A stretch of 36,147 nucleotides of DNA from Actinotalea ferrariae CF5-4 (GCF_000603945.1 NZ_AXCW01000022.1:1-36147), one strand, 5' to 3'; shown: positions 21,587-30,769, counted from the stretch's first letter. Program-made: numbers and translations. Notes: generated by a model from the sequence alone, not told the origin.

Positions 21587-21745
21587 GTGAGCGACCACCC
21601 GGCCGCCCCGCCGCCCGAGCGCCCCAGCGGCGACCGTCCCCCGCGCTCGCGGGCCACGGGTCCGCAGCGCCCGGAGCGGGACGGCCGGGAGGTCGCCGCG
21701 ACCATCACCCGCCCGGACGAGCCGAACGGTGGTGAGCGACGGTGA
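21587..21745 (+). CDS. 52-residue disordered hypothetical protein
   Basis: A Pro/Arg-rich peptide with no predicted fold. GTG 21587 lies 4 nt after the preceding stop, and its stop overlaps the GTG of the connector gene by 4 bp. It may be translated only as a coupling element. It is not recognised. Confidence 0.45.
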   Translation: MSDHPAAPPPERPSGDRPPRSRATGPQRPERDGREVAATITRPDEPNGGERR

Positions 21746-22290
21746 GCGAGCCCACCCCGGCTGACGAGCGGTTCGTCACCCTGCAGGAGCTGGCGTCCTA
21801 CCTGCGCCTCACGGCGGGCGCCGACGCGACGAGCCAGGAGCTGTCGGACGACCTCGACGCCGCCCTGGAGATCGCCGAGAACCGCGTCGGGCCCCTCGCC
21901 TCCGCCGGCCGCACCTACCGGGTCTTCCCGTCCGGCGCGCACCTGGTCCTGCCGGCCACCCACCTGACGGCGATCACCGCGGTGCAGGACCCCGACGGCG
22001 CCGAGGTCGACGTCGCCACGCTCGAGGTGAACGCGACCTCCGGGATCGTCACGCTCCCCCACCGCCCGGCTCGCCGCGACCGGCCGTACCTGGTGTCGGT
22101 CACGACCCGCGACCACGGCAAGGCCGTCGCGAAGGCCGTCAAGCTCATCGCCGCGCACCTGCGGGGCATGCGCTCCACCGACGGCGGCCGCGGCGCGTCC
22201 CAGTTCATGCAGTCCCCGACCGACACCCCGGCGCCGCGCGGGTTCGCGATCCCCCGCGCCGCGGAGGAGCTCCTCGAGGAGTTCCAGTGA
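21742..22290 (+). CDS. Head-tail connector protein
   Basis: The 182-residue product begins FVTLQELASYLRL, then a helical pair (LSDDLDAALEIAENRVGPL), a beta segment (TYRVFPSGAHLVLPATHLTAITAV) and a final helix. This order (LxxYL...AxxxVE.xxG) is that of gp6-like connector adaptors found after the capsid gene. The ring would sit under the portal. It is coupled to the next gene by a 4-bp overlap. Confidence 0.8.
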   Translation: MSEPTPADERFVTLQELASYLRLTAGADATSQELSDDLDAALEIAENRVGPLASAGRTYRVFPSGAHLVLPATHLTAITAVQDPDGAEVDVATLEVNATSGIVTLPHRPARRDRPYLVSVTTRDHGKAVAKAVKLIAAHLRGMRSTDGGRGASQFMQSPTDTPAPRGFAIPRAAEELLEEFQ

Positions 22291-22751
22291 CCGCCCCCGT
22301 CGTGTCCCGCATCGGCGCCGTCGTCGACGCCGTCGTCGCGCTCGCCCGGACGATCGACGAGGACCTGCAGGTCGCCGACGGCATCACCGTCGGGGTGCCA
22401 CAGTCCCGCGCGCTGTGCATCGGGTTCACCGACTCCCCCGACCGCCCCGGGTACACGACGTCGTGGGAGCGGCAGGAGGGCTACGGCGCCCGCCTGCAGG
22501 AGGACTTCACGATCCAGTGCTTCCTGACCCTGACCACCGGCGACCACGACGACGGCGCGACGAAGCGCCTCCGCGACGACGCCACGGCCCTCCTCGGGGC
22601 TCTAGACGGTGCCCTGCGGGCCGCGCGCGGCCGGGCGGCTGTGTGGGAGCGGGCGGGCCTGTCCGGGGCGGCTGAGTGGGTCGCGGCGATCCTGCCCGAG
22701 GGCTCGATCTGCAACGTCCGGTTCGACGTCGTCGGGACGGCCCTGCTGTGA
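22287..22751 (+). CDS. Neck/tail-terminator-type protein
   Basis: The product has 154 residues. The N-terminal helix VVDAVVALARTI is followed by ADGITVGVPQSRALCIGFTDS, a beta segment (QEDFTIQCFLTLTTGD) and a helix (TKRLRDDATALLGALDGALR), then a final strand NVRFDVVGTAL. This alpha/beta order fits tail-terminator or neck proteins of siphoviruses. The position between the adaptor and the gp10-like gene supports a neck role. Which ring it forms is not certain. Confidence 0.65.
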   Translation: MTAPVVSRIGAVVDAVVALARTIDEDLQVADGITVGVPQSRALCIGFTDSPDRPGYTTSWERQEGYGARLQEDFTIQCFLTLTTGDHDDGATKRLRDDATALLGALDGALRAARGRAAVWERAGLSGAAEWVAAILPEGSICNVRFDVVGTALL

Positions 22752-23206
22752 CCGGCACCGTCCGGACCGTCCTGCGCGACGGCGAGGGCGCGGCGTCCCT
22801 GAACGTCACGACCGACAAGCTGCGCAGGATCTCCCCCGAGCTGCGCCGCGCACTGCGGCCGCGGCTGCGAGCCGCCGGTCAGATCACCCTGGCCCAGGCC
22901 CAGGCCAACGCGTCCTGGTCCCGGCGGATCCCCCGCGCCCTGTCCCTGCAGGTGTCCTTCGCGGCCCGCAACCCCGGCGTCGCGATCGTCGCTGACGCCT
23001 CCTCGGCGCCGCACGCACGGCCGCTGGAGGGCATCCTCCGCGACCCGTTCCGGCACCCCGTGTTCGGGCGGGACGACGTCCCGTGGGTCACCCAGGCGAC
23101 CCGTCCCTTCCTGCGCCCCGCTGCGCGCTCCACCGGTGCGCAGGTCGTCGACGAGGTCTCCCGCGCGATCGACGACGCGCTCACCGCATCCGGCCTGAAC
23201 CACTGA
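22748..23206 (+). CDS. HK97 gp10-like head-tail joining protein
   Basis: The 152-residue product has an N-terminal helix (LRRISPELRRALRPRLRAAGQ), SWSRRIPRALSLQVSF, an ASSAPHARPLE segment and a PRP/FLRPA repeat region. The closing helix VVDEVSRAIDDAL is typical of HK97 gp10-type completion proteins. It links neck and tail. It starts with a GTG overlapping the previous stop. Confidence 0.75.
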   Translation: MTGTVRTVLRDGEGAASLNVTTDKLRRISPELRRALRPRLRAAGQITLAQAQANASWSRRIPRALSLQVSFAARNPGVAIVADASSAPHARPLEGILRDPFRHPVFGRDDVPWVTQATRPFLRPAARSTGAQVVDEVSRAIDDALTASGLNH

Positions 23207-23221
23207 CCCCTGGAGGAACCC

Positions 23222-23422
23222 ATGGCCACCCGACCCCGGCGCGACGACGGTCTCGTGGAGATCGTCCACCCCAAGAGCAAGCTGACGTCGCGCGTGCGAC
23301 CCGACGCCGTCGCGGGCTGGTCCCGCGCCGGCTGGGAGCCGGCGGACAAGGAGTCCGGCGCCGAGTCGCCGGCCGAGCCCAACACCGACCCGTCCCCGGC
23401 GCCGCGCCGGTCGCGGTCCTGA
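23222..23422 (+). CDS. Small hypothetical protein before tail tube
   Basis: The product has 66 residues with an N-terminal LVEIVHPKSKLTSRVRPDAVAGWSRAGWEP module, a short beta-rich piece seen in many actinophage virion operons, then a disordered acidic tail. GGAGGA (23212-23217) lies 4 nt before the ATG. A structural or assembly role is likely from position only. Confidence 0.6.
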   Translation: MATRPRRDDGLVEIVHPKSKLTSRVRPDAVAGWSRAGWEPADKESGAESPAEPNTDPSPAPRRSRS

Positions 23423-23436
23423 CGACAGGAGCAGTC

Positions 23437-23928
23437 ATGGTCGCCACGCCCATGCCCACGACCGAGCGGTTCTTCGCCCCGGAGATCAGCAAGGTCTACA
23501 TCGCCACCACCATGGCGGACTACACGCAGCCGACCCGCGTCGAGCTCAACGCGTCGACCGACGTCACCGCGGAGATCGCGGGCGTCACCGGGTGGAGCGT
23601 CACCTCGGCGATGATCGTCACCCCGGACTGGGGGTCGCGGTTCACCCGGCAGATCGGCGGCCGCACCTCGGCCGAGGCGTCGTCGATCACGTTCTACGCC
23701 GACCTCGAGGGCCAGGACATCCGCACGATCCTCGCCCGCGGAGACAAGGTGAAGGTCGTGTTCGCCGACCAGGGCGACGTCGCCGGTCTGCCGGCGGACA
23801 TCTTCGACACCGAGGTCACGTCCCTCGGCAAGGTCCGGACGAACGCGGACGGCGCGCTCACGATCACGGTCAACTTCGCGATCAAGAGCGTCCCGGCCGA
23901 GGACGTCCCGCTGCCGGCTGCGGCGTGA
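23437..23928 (+). CDS. Major tail (tube) protein
   Basis: The 163-residue product is almost entirely beta, with strands separated by Gly/Asp turns. It opens RFFAPEISKVYIATTMADYTQPTRVEL and ends LTITVNFAIKSVPAEDVPLP, a typical tail-tube ending. The position just before the paired frameshifting chaperone genes is the usual place for the tube protein. AGGAG (23427-23431) precedes the ATG. Confidence 0.85.
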   Translation: MVATPMPTTERFFAPEISKVYIATTMADYTQPTRVELNASTDVTAEIAGVTGWSVTSAMIVTPDWGSRFTRQIGGRTSAEASSITFYADLEGQDIRTILARGDKVKVVFADQGDVAGLPADIFDTEVTSLGKVRTNADGALTITVNFAIKSVPAEDVPLPAAA

Positions 23929-24404
23929 CCCTCCGCGACCAGCTCGCCGCGAAGCGGCGGCGGCACGTCACCGTCACGGTCCAGGTCTCCGACCACACCG
24001 ACGACGCTCAGCGTGCCGCTGCCGCCCGCGTGCTGCTCCTCGCCGCGCAGGCCGACCCGGCCCGCATTGGCGAGCTGCCCGACCTCGAGCGCGCCGAGGC
24101 CGACGCCGCGGCCGCGCTCGCGGCCCACTTCGTGCCGGTGCAGTTCGCCCAGCTCGCCGACGAGGACTTCGAGGCGCTCGTCGCCGCGCACACCGGCAAC
24201 GACGGCATCGACCAGACCACCCTCCTGCCGGCGCTCGCGGCCGCGTGCGCGGTCGACGAGGACCTGCGCGACGAGGAGTGGTGGGCCGAGCAGCTGGACC
24301 CCCGCAGCCCCGTCTGGGGCCCCGGTGAGCGGGACCAGCTCTACTACCGGCTCTACACCGAGCTGCACTACCTCGTGCCCGCGGAGGCCGTGGGAAAAGG
24401 CTGA
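23925..24404 (+). CDS. Tail assembly chaperone, short form (gpG-like)
   Basis: This 159-residue helical acidic protein has no similarity I can name beyond the class. The position between tail tube and tape measure, the size, and the slippery heptamer 6 nt before its stop identify it as the gpG-type chaperone that keeps the tape measure soluble. GTG 23925 overlaps the tube-protein stop. The segment EEWWAEQLDPRSPVWGPGERDQLYYRLYTEL is the conserved-looking end. Confidence 0.85.
   Translation: MTLRDQLAAKRRRHVTVTVQVSDHTDDAQRAAAARVLLLAAQADPARIGELPDLERAEADAAAALAAHFVPVQFAQLADEDFEALVAAHTGNDGIDQTTLLPALAAACAVDEDLRDEEWWAEQLDPRSPVWGPGERDQLYYRLYTELHYLVPAEAVGKG
24392..24398 (+). other. Programmed -1 frameshift site GGGAAAA
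   Basis: The heptamer fits X-XXY-YYZ exactly in the gpG frame (GTG-GGA-AAA-GGC-TGA). A slip to -1 reads AGG-CTG-AGC from base 24398 and continues to the stop at 24745. The 0-frame stop is 4 nt further on, which favours pausing. This arrangement between the two chaperone frames is conserved across siphoviruses. Confidence 0.9.
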
Positions 24405-24745
24405 GCCGCGACCGCCTGTTCGCCGCACGGATGGCGTACTGCGGGCCCCGCGGCATCCCCCTGTCGCAGTTCCTGTCCTGGGACCGGGCCGATCAGGACG
24501 CCGCCCTGGGCTGGTCCGGGTACGAAGCGCGCCGCTGCCAGCGGTGCGGGTGGCACCCGGACGAGCGGCGCGAGCACGTGCACATCGACGTGTGCCCCGG
24601 CTGCGCTCGCCTCGCGGCCGCGGAGAAAGCCAACCAGGACGAGCCCCACGGCCGCGCGCACCTCGCGGCCGGCACCGCCGACGCGTGCGAGCGGTGCACC
24701 CGAGAGCAGCAGGCGAACCAGGCCACCACGACACCGAGGGGGTGA
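24398..24745 (+). CDS. Tail assembly chaperone extension (T part of gpGT)
   Basis: Read only through the -1 slip, this adds 115 residues to the first 158 of gpG, giving a 273-residue fusion. The extension starts RLSRDRLFAARMAYCGPRGI and continues LSQFLSWDRADQDAALGW, the usual start of the T domain, which contacts the tail tube protein. It then contains a zinc ribbon: CQRCG, then VCPGCA, with later CERC. An internal ATG at 24431 is present but has no ribosome-binding site and is probably unused. Confidence 0.85.
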   Translation, partial: RLSRDRLFAARMAYCGPRGIPLSQFLSWDRADQDAALGWSGYEARRCQRCGWHPDERREHVHIDVCPGCARLAAAEKANQDEPHGRAHLAAGTADACERCTREQQANQATTTPRG

Positions 24746-24748
24746 CCG

Positions 24749-27658
24749 GTGAGCCGCAACAACGACGTCAAGATCCGGATCCTCTCGGAGTACTACGAGG
24801 AGGGCTCCAAGGCCGCCGAGCGCGCGACCCGACGCCTGGCGGCCATGCAGATGGCGGCCAACCGGGAGATGGCCGCCTCCGAGGCGCAGCGCGCCTCCGA
24901 GGTCGCCGCCGCGAACAGCCGGCAGCTGGCCGCGATGGAGACGTTCGGTCGCGGGACGCTCGCGGTCACCGCCGCGGTGGCGGTCGGCCTGGGCCTGTCG
25001 GCGAAGGCCGCGATGGACTGGGAGTCCGCCTGGGCTGGGGTGACCAAGACCGTCGACGGCTCCCCGGAGCAGATGGCCGCGCTCGAGGCCGAGCTCCGCG
25101 GCCTGGCCAAGACCCTGCCGGCGACCCATGAGGAGATCGCCGGCGTCGCCGAGGCCGCCGGGCAGCTCGGCGTGAAGCGGCAGGACGTCGCCGCGTTCAC
25201 CCGAACGATGATCGACATGGGTGAGACGACGAACCTCACCGCCGACGAGGCCGCCACCTCCATGGCGCAGCTGTCGAACATCATGGGGATCAGCGCCGGC
25301 GAGGCGTCGAAGCTCGGCTCGACTATCGTCGCCCTGGGCAACAACGGCGCCTCCACCGAGCGGGACATCCTCGCCATGGGCCTGCGGATCGCCGGTGCCG
25401 GGCGCACGGTCGGCATGACCGCCGACCAGGTCCTCGCGTTCTCGTCCGCGCTGTCGTCGGTCGGCATCGAGGCGGAGGCCGGCGGTACGGCGATCTCCCG
25501 CGTCATGCTCCAGATCGACAACGACGTCGCCACCGGATCGGACCGCCTCGAGCAGTACGCCGCCGTCGCCGGGGTCTCCGCCGACGAGTTCGCGACGAAG
25601 TGGCGCGACGACGCGGCCGGCGCCCTGCAGATCTTCCTCGGCGGCCTGGGGCAGATGCGCGCCGACGGCGAGAACACCACGGCCGTGCTGGACGAGATGG
25701 GCTTCGCCGAGGTCCGCGTCTCCGACGCCCTGCGACGCGCGTCCCTCTCCTCCGACCTCGTCACCGACTCCCTCGCGACCGGCAACAAGGCGTGGGAGGA
25801 GAACCTCGCGCTCACCGAGGAGGCCGCGAAGCGGTACGAGACGGCCGAGTCTCGCCTGCAGATCGCCCGCAACCAGATCAACGACGCCGCGATCGACATC
25901 GGCGGGAACTTCCTGCCCGCCGTCGCGTCCGCCGCCGAGGCCACAGGGTCCCTCGCGGTCGGGTTCGGGCAGCTCCCCGCTCCCGTCCAGACGTGGGTCG
26001 CGAACCTGGGCGGCGCGGCCCTGGGACTGACCGGCATCGTCGGCGGCGCCGCCGTCGCGATCCCCAAGCTCCACGAGCTGCGCACCACGCTGGACACCAT
26101 GAGCGGCGGCTCCTCCCGTGCCGGCCGCGCCATCGGCGGCGTCGCGTCCTTCCTCACCGGCCCCTGGGGGCTCGCGCTCGCGGGCGCCACCATCGCGGTC
26201 GGCGCCTGGATGAAGGCGCAGGGCGAGGCTGCGCAGGTGACCCAGGCGCTCTCCTCGACGCTGGATCAGCAGACCGGTGCCCTGACCAACAACACCGACG
26301 CGTGGATCGCCGAGGACCTGGCTCGGCAGCAGTCGTTCGGCCCGGCCGGGATCGGCAACATGAAGACCCGGCTCGAGGCGATGCGCGAGATGGGCCTGTC
26401 CGTCGAGACGATCACCGCCGCATGGCGAGGCAACAAGGACGCCGTGGACGAGGTCGTCGCCGCAGCCGAGCGGTACGGCGACGAGAACACCTGGTCGATC
26501 AACGCCCAGAACCAGGCGTACCAGGTCTCCAAGGCCGTCCAGGACCAGGCGCAGCGGCTCGAGGAAGCCGCCGAGATGGCCCGCGCCAGCGCCGAGGTCA
26601 ACGACGAGCTCGCCGAGTCCCAGGGCGGGCTGGCCGGCCAGACCACGACGACGACGGCCGGCCTGGACGAGCAGATGGAGGCGCTGCGCGGCACCGGCGA
26701 CGAGGCGGCCATCGCAGAGGAGGCGCTCAGCCTGCTGTCGCAGACCCTGGACGACCTCAACAGCGCGTCGCTGGACGCCCGGGATGCCGAGCGGCAGTTC
26801 CGCGAGGCCATCGACGAGGTCGCCGCGGCCGCCGCTGCCGCCACCGAGGAGGGCCTCTCCAACGCGGAGATGCTCGACATCAACACCGAGGCCGGTCGCA
26901 AGAACCAGGCGATCCTGGACGGCCTCGCCCGCGACGGGATCCGGCACTCCCAGGCCGTGCTCGAGCAGACGGGCTCGGAGGAGCAGTTCCGCGCCGCCCT
27001 GGACCAGTCCCGCACGGCCTTGTACAACGCCGCGATCCAGATGGGCATGACTGAGGAAGCGGCATGGCAGTACGTCGACTCGGTCTTGGCCGTCCCGGAC
27101 GAGGCCACGACCACGGCGCACTTCGAGGCCGTCGAGGCCGAGGCCCGCATGCAGGCGTTCGTCAACAAGTGGTCCGGGTACAACATCCCGATCACGGCCA
27201 ACCTCAACGCGTCCGCCGCGCTCGCGGCGATCCAGCGGGTGCAGCGAGCCGCAGGCGCTCCGGTCATGGAGGCCGACGGCGGGGTGCTGCAGTTCTTCGC
27301 GAACGGCTCGGAGCATCACGTCGCGCAGATCGCCCCGGCCGGAGCCTGGCGGGTGTGGGCCGAGCCCGAGACCGGCGGCGAGGCCTACATCCCGCTCTCG
27401 CCGTCCAAGCGGGGCCGGTCCGAGGCGATCCTCGAGGACGTCGCGGCGAGGTTCGGCATGTACGTCGGCCGGTACGCCGACGGCGCGGTCGTCCCGGGTG
27501 CCGCGACCGGTGCTCGCACCGGGACGGTGCAGCTGCCGGGCGTGACGATCGGGCACGTCACCGTCACCGACGTCGGCGAGATGGCCCGGGTCATCACCGA
27601 GCGGCAGCGCGACGCGGCAGCCCTCCACAACATCTCGTCGATCGCGGTGGAGGTGTGA
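24749..27658 (+). CDS. Tape measure protein
   Basis: The product has 969 residues and is the longest gene here. It sets tail length and is ejected with DNA. An N-terminal coiled coil (about 14-65) and a hydrophobic segment (about 72-88) come first. They are followed by a TP901-type domain with MDWESAWAGVTKTVDGS, AEAAGQLGVKR, TTNLTADEAA and GISAGEASKLGSTIVALGNNGASTERDI (about 90-215). Further hydrophobic segments lie at about 424-443 and 472-490, then long Ala/Glu helices, and a Gly-rich end (GGEAYIPLSPSKRGRSEAI). GAGGGGG (24736-24742) precedes the GTG. Confidence 0.93.
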   Translation: MSRNNDVKIRILSEYYEEGSKAAERATRRLAAMQMAANREMAASEAQRASEVAAANSRQLAAMETFGRGTLAVTAAVAVGLGLSAKAAMDWESAWAGVTKTVDGSPEQMAALEAELRGLAKTLPATHEEIAGVAEAAGQLGVKRQDVAAFTRTMIDMGETTNLTADEAATSMAQLSNIMGISAGEASKLGSTIVALGNNGASTERDILAMGLRIAGAGRTVGMTADQVLAFSSALSSVGIEAEAGGTAISRVMLQIDNDVATGSDRLEQYAAVAGVSADEFATKWRDDAAGALQIFLGGLGQMRADGENTTAVLDEMGFAEVRVSDALRRASLSSDLVTDSLATGNKAWEENLALTEEAAKRYETAESRLQIARNQINDAAIDIGGNFLPAVASAAEATGSLAVGFGQLPAPVQTWVANLGGAALGLTGIVGGAAVAIPKLHELRTTLDTMSGGSSRAGRAIGGVASFLTGPWGLALAGATIAVGAWMKAQGEAAQVTQALSSTLDQQTGALTNNTDAWIAEDLARQQSFGPAGIGNMKTRLEAMREMGLSVETITAAWRGNKDAVDEVVAAAERYGDENTWSINAQNQAYQVSKAVQDQAQRLEEAAEMARASAEVNDELAESQGGLAGQTTTTTAGLDEQMEALRGTGDEAAIAEEALSLLSQTLDDLNSASLDARDAERQFREAIDEVAAAAAAATEEGLSNAEMLDINTEAGRKNQAILDGLARDGIRHSQAVLEQTGSEEQFRAALDQSRTALYNAAIQMGMTEEAAWQYVDSVLAVPDEATTTAHFEAVEAEARMQAFVNKWSGYNIPITANLNASAALAAIQRVQRAAGAPVMEADGGVLQFFANGSEHHVAQIAPAGAWRVWAEPETGGEAYIPLSPSKRGRSEAILEDVAARFGMYVGRYADGAVVPGAATGARTGTVQLPGVTIGHVTVTDVGEMARVITERQRDAAALHNISSIAVEV

Positions 27659-28635
27659 TGAGCGCCATCGTCTACGCCGTCCCGGGCCGCCCGCCGGCCC
27701 CGCCGGCGAACCCGTGGCCGGGGATGCGGATGACCTGGACCGGGTGGGACGGGTCGGAGTGGGACCTGACCGACCCGGAGGCGTCCGGGGTGTCCTTGCA
27801 GGCCGGTGTGAGGGGTCTGCTCATGCCCCCGTTCCGCCGCCACACGACGTCGTCCCCGGCGGTCGCCGGCTCGCGGCCGCGCGGATACAGCACCGACGAG
27901 CGGCCGGTGTTCTGGCCGGTGAAGGTGTTCCAGGACACCAGCTCCCAGGACTGGATCGACCATGACGCGGCGTTCTGGCGCACTCTCGCTCCCGGGCGCA
28001 CCGGGGTGTGGACCGTCACCCAGCCGTCCGGCCGGTCGCGTTCACTGCGCTGTCGGTTCGAGGAGCTCCAGGACGGTCTGGACATCGACCCGTCCCTCAT
28101 GGGGTGGGTCGTCTACGGCATCACGCTGGTCGCAGAGGAGCCGTTCTGGACGGGCGAGCCGGTCACCCGACAGTTCGTCCCATCGACCACTGTTCCGTTC
28201 TTCCCGGGCCCCCCGTTCGGGATCTCTGAGGGCTCGCTCAGCACCTCCGCCGCGATCGACAACCCCGGCGACGAGCCGGCGTACCTCAGCTGGTGGCTTC
28301 ACGGGCCCACGACCGGGACGTTCGGCGTCGGCGGGCGAGTCATCGACGTGCCCTTCGAGGTGGCGCCGGGTCGCACGCTCGTCCTGGACAGCGCCCCGAC
28401 GGTCCGCGGCGCCCGCGAGATCGACACCCCGCCGGCAGGCCTGTCCCCGCAGCAGGAGACCACCTGGGTCTCCGAGCGGCTCCGCACCGCCGCAGTCGAC
28501 AGGACCAAGGACCTCGGCGCCACGTCGAAGTGGGGAGCGGTCCCCGCGGGCACCGCCGTCCCCCTGTCCGTCGCCGCCGTCGGCACTGGCGCGCTGCGCG
28601 CTTCCCTCCTGCCCCAGCATTACCGGGCGTGGTGA
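27658..28635 (+). CDS. Distal tail (Dit-type) minor tail protein
   Basis: The 325-residue product opens with MTWTGWDGSEWDLTDPEASGVSLQAGVRGL, a pattern of the first protein after the tape measure in actinophages. It has a galectin-like beta region later (EEPFWTGEPVTRQF, DNPGDEPAYLSWWLHGPT). It probably forms the ring joining tube and tip. The ATG overlaps the tape-measure stop by one base. Confidence 0.75.
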   Translation: MSAIVYAVPGRPPAPPANPWPGMRMTWTGWDGSEWDLTDPEASGVSLQAGVRGLLMPPFRRHTTSSPAVAGSRPRGYSTDERPVFWPVKVFQDTSSQDWIDHDAAFWRTLAPGRTGVWTVTQPSGRSRSLRCRFEELQDGLDIDPSLMGWVVYGITLVAEEPFWTGEPVTRQFVPSTTVPFFPGPPFGISEGSLSTSAAIDNPGDEPAYLSWWLHGPTTGTFGVGGRVIDVPFEVAPGRTLVLDSAPTVRGAREIDTPPAGLSPQQETTWVSERLRTAAVDRTKDLGATSKWGAVPAGTAVPLSVAAVGTGALRASLLPQHYRAW

Positions 28636-29813
28636 CCGCCGTGGACAACGTGGAGCCGTTCGACGTCCAGCTCTTCGACAAGGACCTGAGCCCGATCGGG
28701 TGGGTCGGCGACCCTGAGCTGCTGAACGTCACCCCTCGCCACAACCAGCAGCCGTCCGCCCGGCTCACCGTTCCCGCCGACCATCGGTACGCCCGCGCGC
28801 TCGCGGCCCCGGGAACCCGCGCGGTGGTCCGACACCAGGACGAGCACGCGACGTCAGGTCCCGTGCGCCTGGTCCGCTCCACGGGCGCCGGCGACACGCG
28901 GATGATGACGTTCGAGATCACCGACGACTGGCGGCTTCTTACCCGTCTCCTCGGCTGGCCCAACCCCACCGGGTCGATCACCCAACAGGGCGACGACGGC
29001 GCCTACGATGTCCGCTCCGGGGCCGCGGAGACCGTCCTGAAGGCCTTCCTCACCGCGAACCTCGCCCGTCTCGGGGCCGGCACGCACCACCTGCCCGTCA
29101 CGATCGCACCAGACCAGGGTCGCGGCGCCAGCATCGACGTACAGATGCGCATGCACCCCCTCGCCGACCGCGTCCTGCCGGCCATCGACCAGGCCGGCAT
29201 CGGCGTGACCGTCCGCCAGGGCCCCACCGGCCTGGTCGTCGACTGCTACGAACCCACCCAGTGGCCGCTGAACCTGTCCGAGGACGGCGGCTCCCTCATC
29301 GCCAGCGACTGGTCCCTCGCCGCCCCCGAGGTCACCCGCGTCATCGTGATGGCCGACGGCGAGGGCGAGGCCCGGGTCATGCGCGGTCCGTTCGTCAACA
29401 CCGACGCCGAGACCGCGTACCGCGACGTCATCGAGCGGGCGATCGACGCCCGCGACCTGAAGTCAACCGAGCTCGACTTCGAGACCCGCGTCGCCGCCCG
29501 CGCGGCCGAGGCGCTCGCCGCGGGGGCGGCGAAGGCGGGCCTGGCGGTGCGACTGGCGGAGACGGACACGTTCCGGTACGGCGGCGACGGGGTGCACGTC
29601 GGTGACCGGGTGACCGTCGAGCTCGCTCCCGCTACGGACGACGCGGCCGCGCTGCTTCACACGGACGTGCTGCGTGAGGCGACCCTCACATGGGGTCGCG
29701 ACGGCGCGGTCGTGACCCCGACGGTCGGGGACCGCGACGGCGACACCGAACGGATCTTCACCCGCGCTCTGGCGGTCCTCGCCAGGCGGTACCGAGACCT
29801 GGCAGGAGACTGA
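28632..29813 (+). CDS. Minor tail protein, ReqiPepy6 Gp37-like
   Basis: In this 393-residue product, the N-terminal part (VQLFDKDLSPIGWVGDPELLNVTPRHNQQPSA) and TMTFEITDDWRLLTRLLG-type segment are the style of the Gp37-like family, which forms the tail hub. It has a DFETRVAARAAEALA helix and a C-terminal beta part with GDRVTVEL. GTG 28632 overlaps the previous stop. The family name is from recognition by eye. Confidence 0.7.
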   Translation: MTAVDNVEPFDVQLFDKDLSPIGWVGDPELLNVTPRHNQQPSARLTVPADHRYARALAAPGTRAVVRHQDEHATSGPVRLVRSTGAGDTRMMTFEITDDWRLLTRLLGWPNPTGSITQQGDDGAYDVRSGAAETVLKAFLTANLARLGAGTHHLPVTIAPDQGRGASIDVQMRMHPLADRVLPAIDQAGIGVTVRQGPTGLVVDCYEPTQWPLNLSEDGGSLIASDWSLAAPEVTRVIVMADGEGEARVMRGPFVNTDAETAYRDVIERAIDARDLKSTELDFETRVAARAAEALAAGAAKAGLAVRLAETDTFRYGGDGVHVGDRVTVELAPATDDAAALLHTDVLREATLTWGRDGAVVTPTVGDRDGDTERIFTRALAVLARRYRDLAGD

Positions 29814-29814
29814 C

Positions 29815-30765
29815 ATGGCCGAGACGAGCCTCCCCACGCTGGTGAGTGCCGGATACGGCGGCGATATCGACGAGGTTGTGTGGGCGGCGATCGCCCCGCA
29901 CCTGGGCGCCGAGTACGGGGTCGTCGGGGAGGGCGACTGGCGGGTGACCGCCGACACCACCGGCGACAAGCGGGTGAGGATCGCCCCGGGCACAGCGTTC
30001 GGCGTCGGTGTGTTCGACACCCTGGACCAGGAGGTCACCCACACCTTCGACCCGATCAGCTCGGGCATCCGGTGGGACGTGCTGTACGCGCGGCGCTCGT
30101 GGTCCGGCGGTGGTGGCGCAACGACGCTCTACAGTGCGCCGGCGACGGCAGCAGGCAACCTGCCCGGGACGCGCGTGCACAACCCGGGTGTGCTGGACGA
30201 CCAGCCGCTCGCTCTGGTGCAGCTGACGTTCGGGCAGACGGCGCCCACGCAGGTTGTCGACCTGCGGGTGTGGCAGGCGAACGGGGGAGCCACGGCGGCG
30301 CGCGAGCAGGCGCTGCAGTACTTGACCGCACCCGGCACGGAGGTGTGGGTAGGGGACACCCTGTGGGTGCGGCGCGTGAACGCCTCCGGCGTCGCGGAGT
30401 GGCTGCGGGATAACACCCAGGCGGTGCGGCTGTTCGGTCGCGGCGAGCCGCTGCAGGGTGGGACGGTTGACTCGTCCGTCAAGGACTTCCTGATCCAGTC
30501 CGACGCGCCGTCGCTGACGCCTGGTGCGGACGGGATCGTCTCTGTCGCGTTGCCCACGCCGTTCCCCTCCGGGCTGTTCTCCGTGGACGTGACCCTGGCG
30601 AATGGCAGCGCGCAGGCAGCGGCATTCGTCATGTACAGCGCCGCGGCCGCGAACACGTTCTACCGCCCGCAGCGCGGACGGTTCTCCGGTCGCGTCCTCC
30701 GCCCGGACGGCACCCCGTTCACGGGCCAGCCGTTCCGCATCGTCTACACCGCCATCGGGTGGTGA
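29815..30765 (+). CDS. Minor tail / tail-tip protein
   Basis: The product has 316 residues. The N-terminus (LVSAGYGGDIDEVVWAAIAPHLGAEYGVVGEGDWRV) and RIAPGTAFGVGVFDTLDQEV are typical of small actinophage baseplate/tip proteins. The C-terminal about 90 residues (DGIVSVALPTPFPSGLFSVDVTLANGS) look like a beta-rich receptor-binding head (gp53-like). AGGAG (29804-29808) lies 6 nt before the ATG. Host contact is inferred from position. Confidence 0.7.
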   Translation: MAETSLPTLVSAGYGGDIDEVVWAAIAPHLGAEYGVVGEGDWRVTADTTGDKRVRIAPGTAFGVGVFDTLDQEVTHTFDPISSGIRWDVLYARRSWSGGGGATTLYSAPATAAGNLPGTRVHNPGVLDDQPLALVQLTFGQTAPTQVVDLRVWQANGGATAAREQALQYLTAPGTEVWVGDTLWVRRVNASGVAEWLRDNTQAVRLFGRGEPLQGGTVDSSVKDFLIQSDAPSLTPGADGIVSVALPTPFPSGLFSVDVTLANGSAQAAAFVMYSAAAANTFYRPQRGRFSGRVLRPDGTPFTGQPFRIVYTAIGW

Positions 30766-30769
30766 CGTA

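Noticed and set aside
19364-21745. 793-codon rightward frame across protease and capsid genes
   Set aside because: It is Arg/Pro-rich with no fold, and out of frame with two well-recognised structural genes. Only its last 52 codons (21587-21745) are kept as a small gene.
24431-24745. Independent gene starting at ATG 24431
   Set aside because: There is no ribosome-binding site, and the frame joins gpG exactly at a canonical slippery heptamer, so it is better read as the T part of a frameshift fusion.
24368-27628. 1086-codon leftward frame opposite the tape measure
   Set aside because: High GC leaves antisense frames open. The composition is Gly/Arg/Val shadow, there is no recognisable domain, and it opposes a clear tape measure protein.
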